From NCBI GenBank assembly GCA_000069925.1, contig AM422018.1, forward strand, positions 62,001 through 126,000: a DNA stretch of 64,000 nt, written 5' to 3'. Below are positions 25,478-34,453 of the stretch, piece by piece (position 1 is the stretch's first letter; the number at the start of each line of letters is the position of its first letter). Made by a program: the position numbers and the translations under genes. The notes beneath the pieces were generated by a model that was given only the letters and a program-made list of their open reading frames with translations, searched no databases and was not told the origin of the DNA. Origin of the DNA: Candidatus Phytoplasma australiense. Lineage in GTDB: Bacteria; Bacillota_I; Bacilli_A; Acholeplasmatales; Acholeplasmataceae.

Positions 25478-25786
25478 TTATCTATTTAATTTTAAAGTCT
25501 TAAAGAGTAATTTATAAATAAAAAGTCGTATTAAAAAACGGAACAGCGCAAAACAACCAAAAACACTTGTTGTCAAAAAGATTGTAAGACCAAATATTGT
25601 TATTCTACCTTGGTGCGATTTAAAATGCCAATATAAAAATTTCCATTTATCGTTTTCTCCAAGACTATCAGCTGAAGGGAAACAAGTTTTAAATAAAACA
25701 ATTACTAAAGACAAAAAGATAATTAACATTACTGACAACAATAACCATTTTAATAACCATTTGAAAAAATTATTTTTAGTTTTCAT
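25478..25786 (-). CDS. Small membrane protein, two transmembrane segments
   Basis: 102 residues from ATG 25786, which is set 6 bases after AAAGGAGG; the GTG three bases earlier is less likely. Transmembrane helices lie at about residues 12-33 (LLKWLLLSVMLIIFLSLVIV) and 61-85 (ITIFGLTIFLTTSVFGCFAL), separated by a short hydrophilic loop with Cys and Trp. Basic residues at both ends suggest both termini in the cytoplasm. The stop of a 23-codon frame overlaps its ribosome site. No family recognised. Confidence 0.6.
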   Translation of the reverse strand: MKTKNNFFKWLLKWLLLSVMLIIFLSLVIVLFKTCFPSADSLGENDKWKFLYWHFKSHQGRITIFGLTIFLTTSVFGCFALFRFLIRLFIYKLLFKTLKLNR

Positions 25787-25798
25787 CACTTGCCTCCT

Positions 25799-25870
25799 TT
25801 AATGAATTTTAATTTCAGTTATTTCACCTTCATAATTGACAACAATAAAAGAATCGTTTTTAAAGACCAT
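25799..25870 (-). CDS. Possible 23-residue peptide or gene tail upstream of the membrane protein
   Basis: ATG 25870 reads MVFKNDSFIVVNYEGEITEI and KIH, ending with a TAA that overlaps the next gene's AAAGGAGG site. The composition (alternating hydrophobic beta-strand pattern) is protein-like, and the coupling is suggestive. A TAG lies two codons upstream and no ribosome site is visible, so it may be the tail of a lost gene. Confidence 0.3.
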   Translation of the reverse strand: MVFKNDSFIVVNYEGEITEIKIH

Positions 25871-26112
25871 TGCCTAAAAAAGATAATAGGACTTTAAACT
25901 ATCTATCTTTCTTTTTATATTTTTGTTTTGCTAAACGGTTGAGTTATTTTATTTTTAAAAAAGGAATAAAAACTTATTTATTTTTCAAATTACAAATAAA
26001 AAACAAAACAAAATTAAAAAAACTTAATAATTTTATTTTTAAATTTTTGAAAACATTATTATTTGTGAACAAAAAATTTAATTATCAACTCCTTTTGAAT
26101 ATTTTGTATTAA

Positions 26113-27083
26113 AAAAAATTGTACCATATCTTACTAACAAATAATAAAATTATTTGCCTAGTTACTCTTCAAAAATCCATATTCCAATCTTATTATTTGC
26201 TTAATATATTATAACAAAAATTACAAAAATAAGCCAAAAAAGTTGTTTTTTTATTTGTCTGATTATCTTTTAATATAATAATCATTTCTCCTTCTAAAAA
26301 CAAAAAAAGTTCCCAAAAAGGAACTTACAGCAGAAATTCTAAATTTTAAAAATTAAAATATTTTGATATTTCTTGAATTCATTTTTGTATATGTAATGGG
26401 TATTTTGATATTTCATAAATTTCCATATAAATTTTTAAAACCCAATAAAAACCCAAGCAAAATAAACTTTAAAATAATTCTTTAATTACATTTTTTCATC
26501 TTTATTTTCTTTATCATTGTTTTATTCAAAAACCCAATATTTTGGTGTACTCATGATTTAACCCCAGCCCAAAGCTACCAAGAGCTTTTAGGTGAACTTA
26601 ACCGAAAAGATATATTTTAATTTAATAAAATCTTTAGTTTTTGAATTAAAAAAAATACCCTTCTAGCTTGATGGCTTTAAGTGTTTCAAAAAAAATCTCT
26701 TTATTAAATTTTTTTTGTTGATAATTTTTTTAATAGTTGTAATAATAGTAAGTTAATAAAAGGTAATGTTTTAGAAAATGATGACAAATATTTAGGAATA
26801 AATTTTTGCTTTTCATCATCGGAAAAATACTTTTGCTTATTCAAAACCCCAATATTTTGGTGCACTCACCTTTCATTAATTTTTTTTAATCTTAAAAGTT
26901 TACTTGATTTTTTAATTGTTTTCAATACAATAAGCATTATTATACATTCTTTGAAATAATTTTTAATTTTTTATTCTTCTTTTTGATTGTAAAAAAATTA
27001 ATAATTAAATTAAATTTTTTTTAAAAACAAAAACAATTTTTTATGTATTTTTATAAATTCTGATACTTAAATAATTGATAAAT
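26113..27083. other. Spacer with an imperfect 32-bp direct repeat and gene scars
   Basis: No intact gene. A 32-base segment at 26522-26553 (containing CCCAATATTTTGGTGTACTC) recurs at 26838-26869 with two changes, 316 bases apart. The piece near 26560-26600 (CCCAGCCCAAAGCTACCAAG) is unusually rich in C and may be a gene remnant. The first 200 bases are plain AT-rich spacer. Confidence 0.45.
26302..26326 (-). terminator. Minus-strand terminator
   Basis: AAGTTCC (26307-26313) pairs with GGAACTT (26320-26326); on the minus strand it is followed by five or more T (26302-26306). It ends possible read-through from 27120-28175 or a lost gene. Confidence 0.6.
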
Positions 27084-27115
27084 TAAAAAAACAGCAGATT
27101 TGATGTTTGCTGTTT
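27084..27115 (-). terminator. Terminator of the 27120-28175 gene
   Basis: AAACAGCA (27089-27096) pairs with TGCTGTTT (27108-27115), with an 11-base loop; on the minus strand seven T follow. It begins 5 bases beyond the stop codon. Confidence 0.85.
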
Positions 27116-27119
27116 AAAT

Positions 27120-28175
27120 TTAATTTTTATAATAAAGAGTTCTTTTTTCTCCTGTTTGTTTGGCGTATAAATCAATTTTTTGGATTCTTTTAATTTTGCG
27201 AGTTTTCCAAAAGAAACCTTTATATTGATATTTATAATAAGGAAATCTTAATTCTAAATCATAGTTATGTAGCGAAAGAGGCGCTTTCATTTGGCATTTA
27301 ATCGGAAAAACCGCAACTATTTCATTGTTTTCCTTTTTTTTCAAAACAATGCTATTAATGTTTAAGTAAGCAGGACTATCATAACCAGAACCTTTTTCAT
27401 AAATAAGATCAGTATAAAAATTTTCTTCCCAAAAGTTTGTTTCTTTGGAACCCCCTTCATCTTGCCAAAATATATACATATTTTTAGCTCCATTTCCCAA
27501 ACTTTTCAAAGCATCTAAGGAATGACAGTTGCTTGTGTTTTTTCTTGTTCCTTCATCAAAATAAACTAATAATAGTTTTTCAGGAACTCCTCCTCTTAAA
27601 CGCGAATTAAAGCAAACGTAAGATTGATTAATTTGATCGTTATAAATTCCATAAGATAAATTTTTGACAAAGTGTCTTTTTGGAAATTTATTTTTTAACC
27701 ACTCTAAAGCCTTTTCTTCATTACTCATTTTTCCTAAATAAACATTATAAATATTCATATCTTGAATTTGGCCTTCTAATTGAGGAACAAATTGTTTGCA
27801 AATGTTTTTTATTTGTGGTTTATTATTGTAATTCATTTTGAGTAAATCAATTTTCTTTTGGGAATTGCGATTTTGATTGGCTAAAGGTTTAAAAAAAACT
27901 TTTTTTTGAACCCCCTTTAATTCTCTTTTTTTTCTTGGATTTCTTGAAAAATGTTTTAGTTCTTTGAAAGGATTTTTTTCTTTTATTGTTTCTTTAATTG
28001 AAGTGGGGCTGAAAATGTTTGTGTCTTTTTGTTTTTCTTTTTGAAACACAAAAGGAGTTTTGTTTTGGGAAGATGTTTGAGGTAAACAAAAAAAACAAAA
28101 AAAACTAACGCCACAAACAGTAAAAAAAATTATTTTAAGTTGAATTATTTTTTTTTGAAAAAATGATGAAGTCAT
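27120..28175 (-). CDS. Secreted or membrane-anchored protein of a phytoplasma-type family
   Basis: 351 residues. Residues 1-36 are a signal or anchor segment (basic IIQLK then FFTVCGVSFFCFFCL). A Lys/Arg-rich region (60-120) is followed by a globular domain with LYFDEGTRKN-like, LGNGAKNMYIFWQDEGG and GYDSPAYLNINSIVLKKK motifs. It is the intact paralogue of the broken gene at 21845-23386. A terminator follows immediately. Upstream is the surface protein gene 28243-29340 with its own terminator, so each is probably a separate transcript. Not an SVM-type signal. Function unknown; exposure outside the cell is likely. Confidence 0.7.
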   Translation of the reverse strand: MTSSFFQKKIIQLKIIFFTVCGVSFFCFFCLPQTSSQNKTPFVFQKEKQKDTNIFSPTSIKETIKEKNPFKELKHFSRNPRKKRELKGVQKKVFFKPLANQNRNSQKKIDLLKMNYNNKPQIKNICKQFVPQLEGQIQDMNIYNVYLGKMSNEEKALEWLKNKFPKRHFVKNLSYGIYNDQINQSYVCFNSRLRGGVPEKLLLVYFDEGTRKNTSNCHSLDALKSLGNGAKNMYIFWQDEGGSKETNFWEENFYTDLIYEKGSGYDSPAYLNINSIVLKKKENNEIVAVFPIKCQMKAPLSLHNYDLELRFPYYKYQYKGFFWKTRKIKRIQKIDLYAKQTGEKRTLYYKN

Positions 28176-28214
28176 TTGTTTTATTTTTTTGTTTTCCTTT
28201 TTTATAAAGACTAA

Positions 28215-28244
28215 AAAGAAAAAAGAGATTTTTCAATCTCTTTT
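28215..28244 (-). terminator. Terminator of the surface protein gene
   Basis: AAAAGAGAT (28221-28229) and ATCTCTTTT (28236-28244) form a 9-bp stem overlapping the stop codon of 28243-29340; a T-rich run follows on the minus strand. Confidence 0.85.
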
Positions 28245-29340
28245 AAGCCTTTATTATTTTTTTTGTTTTTTTACAAGAGATAAAAAAGATACTGAATATA
28301 ACAAATAAAAAACAAATAATACAAGCAGCAATAATATAAACAATATATGTTTTATTTTGAGTAATTTTGTCTTTTATTGTTTTTGATGTTAATGCAGGTG
28401 TTTCTTCTGAATTTAATTCATCACTAATATGTTGAATATTTTCATCAACATCATTGTTTGGTGCAATCAGTTCTTCCTCTTCTTGATTTTCTGGATGTTG
28501 AGTTTTTAAACCTGCCGCTTCCAGGCCTTTATTCAAGACAGATTCTTCAGTGGCTTCTTTACGTTTCATTTCTTTTTCAACAGCGATATTAATTGTTTTT
28601 TTTAAATCTTCAAAATTAATTTCTTTCCTGGATTCTTGATTATCTGATGAAGTGGCGTTTTTCTTTTCGTGCAAAATTTTTTCTACAATTTTTTCACCAA
28701 TTTCTTTTTTAACTATTTCTTTTATTTTATAATTAAATTCCGCTTTGCCTTTATATTTTAAAGAGTTTTCTTTTGCTTTTAAAGTGAATTTGTTTCTTTC
28801 CAATCTTTTTTCTAAAATTTCAACTTCATCTAAATCTAATTCAGGATTTATTTTTGCAATAATTTCTTTTAAATCTTGTATTTCAGGGACTTTGGCATTA
28901 ATTTTTTTTAATTCAACTTCACCTAAATCTTTATTTTGAATGCATTTGCCTAAATCTTGTTTAATATAAAAAGTCAGTGCTTTTTTGCCTTTGATAGTTT
29001 TTGAATTTTCTTTCGCTACAATATACGCTATTCCTTCATACTCTAAAAGTTGACCATCAACTTCTACTGATTTTATTTGGATTTGGATGTCGCAATTTTT
29101 TTTAATTTGTTTATTTTTAAACTCAGAATGCAATTCTTTGATTCTTTGACATATTTCTGTGTCTTCGGGAATATTTTCAAAAACTCCCAAATTTGTTGTA
29201 ATTGTTGTAATATCAGTTGATTTATCTTCACTATTTGCAAAAACAAACTGATAATGGTAGATAAATAAAACTGTTAATAAAACCCCCAAAAAATACTGCC
29301 AATATTTTTGTAAAATTTGAGGCTGATGATTGTTATTCAA
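28243..29340 (-). CDS. Predicted surface-exposed membrane protein
   Basis: 365 residues. N-terminal signal (FLGVLLTVLFIYHYQFVFA, about 17-35), a hydrophilic central region of 290 residues, and a C-terminal transmembrane helix (YIVYIIAACIICFLFVIFSI) followed by a basic CKKTKKIIKA tail, so the body faces outside. This is the topology of phytoplasma antigenic membrane proteins such as Amp, but I see no direct match. Two related beta-type repeats are visible: AYIVAKENSKTIKGKKALTF and LKAKENSLKYKGKAEFNYKI, like repeats of mollicute surface lipoproteins. The start is TTG, supported by AAGGAAA 5 bases upstream and by the signal peptide following it. Confidence 0.7.
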   Translation of the reverse strand: MNNNHQPQILQKYWQYFLGVLLTVLFIYHYQFVFANSEDKSTDITTITTNLGVFENIPEDTEICQRIKELHSEFKNKQIKKNCDIQIQIKSVEVDGQLLEYEGIAYIVAKENSKTIKGKKALTFYIKQDLGKCIQNKDLGEVELKKINAKVPEIQDLKEIIAKINPELDLDEVEILEKRLERNKFTLKAKENSLKYKGKAEFNYKIKEIVKKEIGEKIVEKILHEKKNATSSDNQESRKEINFEDLKKTINIAVEKEMKRKEATEESVLNKGLEAAGLKTQHPENQEEEELIAPNNDVDENIQHISDELNSEETPALTSKTIKDKITQNKTYIVYIIAACIICFLFVIFSIFFISCKKTKKIIKA

Positions 29341-30480
29341 TGATTTCCTTAATTTAACTTTCTAATATCCTAGCCTTCCAAAGACTTAAGATCATAATCA
29401 AAATTTTAAAATGAATCTTATTCTTATCGTGTTTTTTTATTTTCTTTTGATTCTTTTAAAATCCAATAATATTATAACTGAACCACAAGAAAAAAGAGAT
29501 ACTTTTTTATTTTTATGAATATTTTTTTATTTTTATGTCTTTGATAGTGTTTTGTAAGTTTCAAAATCTGCAAATTAATTGTATAATATAGAGTGGAATG
29601 TTGTTGATAAATAAATATTTGATATCAGAAAAAAATTATTGATGTCATTAATAAAAATAATTTAAACTCGTCTATATTTGAATTATTGCTTTTTTAAAAA
29701 ATAGTTGACGTAAAAGTTATTTTTGTAAAAAAATAAAACATTATTTTTTCGATTCTCAAACAAAGAAAAAGTTTTTTATGGGAATAAGTAATTGATGATA
29801 ATCCAAAATTAATTTTTTGCTAGTTTGAAGTTCTAATATTTTGTTTTTTTCAACAATTTTTTATTTTTAAATTTTAAAAATATTGTAATCATTTCAAATT
29901 TTTTCAGATTAAAAAATGTTTATTTTTTGGATGTTTTCTAAATCTAAAGACATATTTTTTCACTAATAAACAACAAACAAACATTTTTTGAAAAAATAAA
30001 ACTTTTTTCCACCAAAAAACCAAACCAAACATGTTTTAAAAAAACCCTATTTTTGATGTTTGAACTTTTAGTGTTTCTTTAACCAAAAAAACGGTTTTTT
30101 GCATTCTTTTCTTGATTTGGTTATTTGTTTTGCATTAGTTTTTTATGTCATAATGCCATATTTCTTGTTTGGTCTTTTTGAAATTTATTACTGTGATGTT
30201 TTTTAACTAAATTTTTTTTAGGGAAGATGTAAAAATTATTTTTTTGAGTTTTAAAGTTTTTTAAAAGCAAAAAAGTTTATAAGTTTTGCAACAGTTTTAT
30301 TTTTTTATTTCATAATAATTGTAGATATTTTAGTAATTCATCTTCTAAATCTATAAATAAACACAATTTATTTAAAATTAAGTTTTATAAAATTATAAAA
30401 ATTATGAAATAAAAAAACCAAATATAACATCTTTTTTGGCAAGAAAAACTGAAATTATAATTTATAAAAAAGATTTGTAA
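29341..30480. other. AT-rich spacer composed of dispersed repeats
   Basis: 1.1 kb with no acceptable reading frame. Segments match other spacers: ATAAACAACAAACAAACA (about 29966) resembles 6360, TTGCATTCTTTTCTTGATTT (about 30099) resembles 59777, and TAGGGAAGATGTAAAAATTA (about 30220) resembles 39550 and 59210. Confidence 0.5.
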
Positions 30481-30492
30481 GGAAAATTTGTT

Positions 30493-31359
30493 ATGAAAAC
30501 TTATTTAGATTTATGTCGTTTTATTTTAAAAAAAGGTTTTAATAAAGAAGACCGAACGAAAACAGGAACTAAAAGCGTTTTTGGTTATCAAATGCGTTTC
30601 AATCTCCAAGATGGCTTCCCCTTGCTAACTACTAAAAAAATGTATTTCAAAGCGATTATTCATGAACTTTTATGGTTTTTAAAAGGAGACACGAACATTT
30701 CTTATTTAGTCAAAAACAATGTTAATATTTGGAATGATTGGCCTTATCAAAAATATCAAAAATCGCCTCATTTTAAAAACGAAACTATGGAAGAATTTAT
30801 TCAAAAAATTAAAAAAGATAAAGCTTTTGCTGGTTTGCATGGAAATTTAGGTCCTGTTTATGGCAAACAATGGCGTGATTTTAATGGCTTTGATCAAATT
30901 AAATTTTTAATTTCTGAAATAAAAAATAATCCAGATTCTAGGCGTTTGATTTTGAGTTCTTGGAATCCAGAACAATTACATCAAATGGTTTTACCTCCTT
31001 GTCATATTTTAATGCAATTTTATGTTTTAGAAGGAAAACTTTCCTTGCAACTTTATCAAAGGAGTGGCGATGTTTTTTTAGGAGTACCTTTTAATATTGC
31101 TTCTTATGCTTTGTTGCTTTTGATGGTTGCTCAAGTGACAAATTTAGAAGTTGGCGAATTTATTCATACTTTGGGAGACGCACATATTTATCACAACCAT
31201 TTAAATCAAATCAAAATTCAAATCCAAAGAACTCCAAAAAAACTTCCCCAAATGATTTTAAACCCTCATATTAAAGATATTGATGGCTTTTCATTTGAAG
31301 ATTTTACTTTAAAAAATTATTTTTGCGATGGAACTTTGAAAGGAGATATTGCTATATGA
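30493..31359 (+). CDS. thyA: Thymidylate synthase
   Basis: Makes dTMP from dUMP using methylene-tetrahydrofolate. 288 residues with the usual landmarks: [18 protein letters not shown], the catalytic LPPCH (Cys170), RR at 150-151 for phosphate binding, [20 protein letters not shown], and the HIYHNH dUMP-binding motif. AAGGAAA precedes the ATG by 8 bases. The stop overlaps the folA start as ATGA, so the two enzymes of the dTMP cycle are translationally coupled. Confidence 0.98.
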   Translation: MKTYLDLCRFILKKGFNKEDRTKTGTKSVFGYQMRFNLQDGFPLLTTKKMYFKAIIHELLWFLKGDTNISYLVKNNVNIWNDWPYQKYQKSPHFKNETMEEFIQKIKKDKAFAGLHGNLGPVYGKQWRDFNGFDQIKFLISEIKNNPDSRRLILSSWNPEQLHQMVLPPCHILMQFYVLEGKLSLQLYQRSGDVFLGVPFNIASYALLLLMVAQVTNLEVGEFIHTLGDAHIYHNHLNQIKIQIQRTPKKLPQMILNPHIKDIDGFSFEDFTLKNYFCDGTLKGDIAI

Positions 31360-31853
31360 TTAATTTAATCACAGCTTTTGATAGTAATTATCTAATAGGA
31401 AGCGATAATAAACTTCCTTGGCATTATCCTCAAGATTTGCATTTTTTTAAAAAAACAACTTTGAATCAAGAAGTTTTAATGGGTCATCAAACTTATCTTT
31501 CGTTAAAAAGTTATTTCAAAGACAAGCCTTTTAATTTTAAAAAAACTTATGTTGCCGCTCGAAATAAAGGTTTGCAATTGGATGGTTGTGAAGTGGTTTT
31601 TGATTTGTTAACTTTTTTAAAAACTTTTTTAATTCAGAAAAAATCGCATCTTTTTGTTATTGGAGGTAGACAAATTTATCAACAAAGTTTGCCGTTTGTG
31701 GATAATTTATATATTACTTATATTTTAAATAGACATAAAGGGAATGTTTATTTTCCTCCAGTCAATTGGCAAGATTTTCAATTAATTCAAAAAACGATTC
31801 AACCTCAATTAATTTTTGCTTTTTATAAAAGGAAAAAGGATCCATTATGTTAA
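31356..31853 (+). CDS. folA: Dihydrofolate reductase
   Basis: Regenerates tetrahydrofolate from the dihydrofolate made by ThyA. The natural start is ATG 31356 ([20 protein letters not shown]), preceded by AAAGGAGA inside thyA; a longer frame from TTG 31323 would add 11 unlikely residues. Landmarks are [16 protein letters not shown] (substrate region), [10 protein letters not shown] (cofactor), and [11 protein letters not shown]. 165 residues, typical length. Overlaps plsC by 7 bases. Confidence 0.96.
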   Translation: MINLITAFDSNYLIGSDNKLPWHYPQDLHFFKKTTLNQEVLMGHQTYLSLKSYFKDKPFNFKKTYVAARNKGLQLDGCEVVFDLLTFLKTFLIQKKSHLFVIGGRQIYQQSLPFVDNLYITYILNRHKGNVYFPPVNWQDFQLIQKTIQPQLIFAFYKRKKDPLC

Positions 31854-32635
31854 TTGTCTTTTTTTTCACTATGATTGTTTCTAATTTTTTTTATTTGAAA
31901 CATTTTTATTTGAATAACCCTATTATAATTTTTCTTTTATCCTTAATAATGGCTGGTTTAATGACTTTTTTCTTTTTAATTTTGTGTTTTATCATAATGT
32001 CTTTTTTGCCTCCCAACCATCCTTTTAAAGGGTTTGTCATTCGCAGTTTATCTCACTTCATTAAAGTTTTTTTACGAATTAAGGTGATAGTTAAAAATAA
32101 ACACTTATTGCCTTTAAAAGAAAATATCGTTATTTATGCTAATCATAAATCTTATACAGATGCTTTTTTGATTGCAATTTCTCTTCCTAGGACTTTAACT
32201 TTTGCCCCTAAAGATAAATTTTGCTTCCCGTTTTTAACTAAGTGGCTTTTAAACCTAGCTTTTTATTCTTCTGATTGCATGGTTGTATCAAGGGAAAGCG
32301 TTAGAAAAACAGCCAAAAATTTAAGTAAAGCGATTCCTAAAATTAAATCAGGATTAGCTCTTGTTGTTTTTCCTGAAGGAGGCATGACAGATGTTGACAA
32401 CGAAAGAGTAACTCCTCTTTTGGGGGGGGCTTTTAAAATAGCTTTGAAAAGTCAAGCTTCTATCGTTCCTTTAACTATTAAAGGTGCTAGTAAAATTAAA
32501 AATTATTTTTGGTGGCAAAAAAAAAGAGTAGAAATAATTTTGCATCCAGTTTTAAAATATGATGATTATCGTTGTGATACAATAAAACAAATAGCTTTGA
32601 ATGTTGAAAACAAAATTAATTCCGGTTTGGAATAA
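31847..32635 (+). CDS. plsC: 1-acyl-sn-glycerol-3-phosphate acyltransferase
   Basis: Forms phosphatidic acid from lysophosphatidic acid at the inner face of the membrane. 262 residues: two N-terminal transmembrane helices (about 4-20 and 27-53), then the acyltransferase motifs HKSYTD (His100 and Asp105, the HX4D pair), a KFCFPFLTKW block and FPEGG (175-179). AAAAGGAT precedes the ATG within the folA end, so it is the third gene of a coupled thyA-folA-plsC operon. Confidence 0.94.
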   Translation: MLIVFFFTMIVSNFFYLKHFYLNNPIIIFLLSLIMAGLMTFFFLILCFIIMSFLPPNHPFKGFVIRSLSHFIKVFLRIKVIVKNKHLLPLKENIVIYANHKSYTDAFLIAISLPRTLTFAPKDKFCFPFLTKWLLNLAFYSSDCMVVSRESVRKTAKNLSKAIPKIKSGLALVVFPEGGMTDVDNERVTPLLGGAFKIALKSQASIVPLTIKGASKIKNYFWWQKKRVEIILHPVLKYDDYRCDTIKQIALNVENKINSGLE

Positions 32636-32870
32636 AAAGAATTGTTTTTTTGAATTTATTACACTAAACATTTAAGAACATTTTTGAAAAATTAAAAATC
32701 AAACAATTACTTATTCAACAAAATTTTTTAGGATTGTTAATGTATTTGACAACTTTATGATTTTGTAAAGAAAATAAAAATACTAACTAAAAACAAAACT
32801 CCAATATTTAATTTTGTGGAGTGTTTAGGATTTAGTTTAAAGATAAATAATAAATATATAAGAAAAGGAA

Positions 32871-33308
32871 ATGTTAAAAATGATTGTTTTTCAAACTACT
32901 ACTTATTTCAACCCTTATTTAAATGATTTATGTTTTTTTGAAGAAAAAAGCGGAACTACTAAAAAGCTTGTTTCGGCTTTAGAACCAAGCCAAGGTCAAT
33001 CAGGACCTAAAGATTTATTTTGTCTTTCTTGGGCAATTTGTTTGTATAGAACTACTCACAAATTTCTAGATTTAAAAGGACATAAAAATCCAGAAATCAA
33101 AGTTAAAGTGACTTTAGAAATGTTAAAAGATGAAAGAGGTTTTTATTTTAAACCAACTGCAATTTTGGCAATCAAAGGTATGTCTTTGGAAGAAACAGAA
33201 ACAATTTTAAAAACTGTTGACTACAAATGTCCTATTTCACGTTTAATTAGCAATGACCCTCATGTTCAAGTTAAAGTTGCTTCTTATGATGAATTAATTA
33301 CTCAATAA
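32871..33308 (+). CDS. OsmC/Ohr-family protein
   Basis: 145 residues. OsmC-like organisation with the two reactive cysteines at positions 57 (LSWAICLYRT) and 120 (YKCPISRLI); the family reduces organic hydroperoxides via these thiols. The N-terminal beta region has GQSGPKDLFCLSW in place of the usual G-x-x-P-x-x-L-L. Annotated start ATG 32871 sits too close to the AAAAGGAA site; ATG 32880 (MIVFQTTTYF) has better spacing of about 11 bases, so the protein may be three residues shorter. Stands alone between plsC and rpsD. Confidence 0.82.
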   Translation: MLKMIVFQTTTYFNPYLNDLCFFEEKSGTTKKLVSALEPSQGQSGPKDLFCLSWAICLYRTTHKFLDLKGHKNPEIKVKVTLEMLKDERGFYFKPTAILAIKGMSLEETETILKTVDYKCPISRLISNDPHVQVKVASYDELITQ

Positions 33309-33331
33309 ATATAATAAAAAACAAAAAAACC

Positions 33332-33523
33332 TTGACTATTAAAGAAAATTTTTATAAAATACTAATGATGGTAAAAACAGTTATAATTAGCCCTATTAAA
33401 CTAATCACTTGCCTTAGAGAGGTTTTTCCAAGTAATTCTTTGCTGTTTGAGAAAGAAAAGAAAGTAGTTGATTGTTAATAAATCTAATTATAAAACTTTA
33501 CCTTAAAAAAGGAGAGTTAAAAA
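33332..33523 (+). promoter_or_regulatory. rpsD promoter and structured 5' leader
   Basis: TTGACT (33332-33337), a 17-base spacer and TAAAAT (33355-33360) form the best sigma-A-type promoter seen in the window. The leader of about 155 bases contains a stem ACTTG...CAAGT with an inner CCT...AGG (near 33406-33435) and ends in AAAAAAGGAGAG. In Firmicutes S4 represses its own mRNA through such a leader; here that is inference from position and structure only. Confidence 0.6.
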
Positions 33524-34120
33524 ATGTCACGTTATACAGGTTCCACTTGGAAAATTTCTAGAAGATTAAATTATTCTATTACAGAAACTGGCAAAGAATT
33601 ACGCAAAAGAGCTTATGCGCCAGGTCAACACGGTCAAAGAAGAGCCAAAATAAGTGACTACGGTTTACAATTAAAAGAAAAACAAAAATTACGTTTTACT
33701 TATGGAATGTCAGAAAAACAATTTCGTAAAACTTTCGAAAGAGCTTCTAAGTTAAAAGGAATTCACGGCGAAATGTTTTTAGTTTTGTTAGAATCGCGCC
33801 TTGACAACATCGTTTATCGTTTAGGTTTTGCAAAAACTAGAGCACAAGCAAGACAATTGGTTAACCATGGTCATGTTTTGGTTGAAGGCAAAAAAGTTGA
33901 TATTGCATCATACTCTCTTAAACCAGGACAAACAATTACTTTGAGAGAAAAATCTAAAAATCTAAAAATAGTTGAAGAGGTATTGAAAAATAAATTTGTT
34001 CGAGCAGATTATGTTTCTTTAGATAAACAATTAAATGGTAAATATGTTAGATATCCAAAAAGAAATGAATTTTTAGCTGAAATTAATGAACAATTAATAG
34101 TGGAATTTTATAATAGATAA
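33524..34120 (+). CDS. rpsD: 30S ribosomal protein S4
   Basis: Primary 16S rRNA-binding protein. 198 residues: [20 protein letters not shown] start, the APGQHGQRR loop, and an S4 RNA-binding domain at about 90-155 ([20 protein letters not shown] and [18 protein letters not shown]). The N-terminus lacks the Cys-zinc motif, i.e. the zinc-free form. Own promoter upstream and terminator downstream make it a monocistronic unit. Confidence 0.98.
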   Translation: MSRYTGSTWKISRRLNYSITETGKELRKRAYAPGQHGQRRAKISDYGLQLKEKQKLRFTYGMSEKQFRKTFERASKLKGIHGEMFLVLLESRLDNIVYRLGFAKTRAQARQLVNHGHVLVEGKKVDIASYSLKPGQTITLREKSKNLKIVEEVLKNKFVRADYVSLDKQLNGKYVRYPKRNEFLAEINEQLIVEFYNR

Positions 34121-34123
34121 CTG

Positions 34124-34153
34124 AAAACACCTTTTAAAACAAGGTGTTTTTTG
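34124..34153 (+). terminator. Terminator after rpsD
   Basis: AAAACACCTT (34124-34133) pairs perfectly with AAGGTGTTTT (34141-34150), with a 7-base loop and T following. Confidence 0.92.
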
Positions 34154-34453
34154 TATTTGTTTATGATTGTTTTTTTCACTTTTTTGTTTTCAAAAAATGC
34201 GAACTTTTCTTGAAATTTAGAGTTTTTTAAAATTTTTTTAAAGAAAAAACATTCATATTTTCTAAAGAAAGTTATTTTAGAAAAAAGACAGAAAAAATCA
34301 GAATGTGGCCCTATTTTTTCGCCACAAAAACGCTTTCAAAAACCATATAATAAAACTAAAGATAATTATATCGCTTTAAAAAAGTTGTCTAAAAAAACAA
34401 CGTAATGATTTATTATATTTTTTGAACAAATCCCAAAAGGAACTTTGATTATT

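Noticed and set aside
25870-26112. 80-codon plus-strand frame after a TTG
   Set aside because: No ribosome site, skewed composition, and it overlaps the better supported minus-strand peptide frame.
34154-34444. Possible M-box riboswitch before the Mg-type ATPase
   Set aside because: I see only one short GTGGC/GCCAC stem and none of the long conserved M-box segments.
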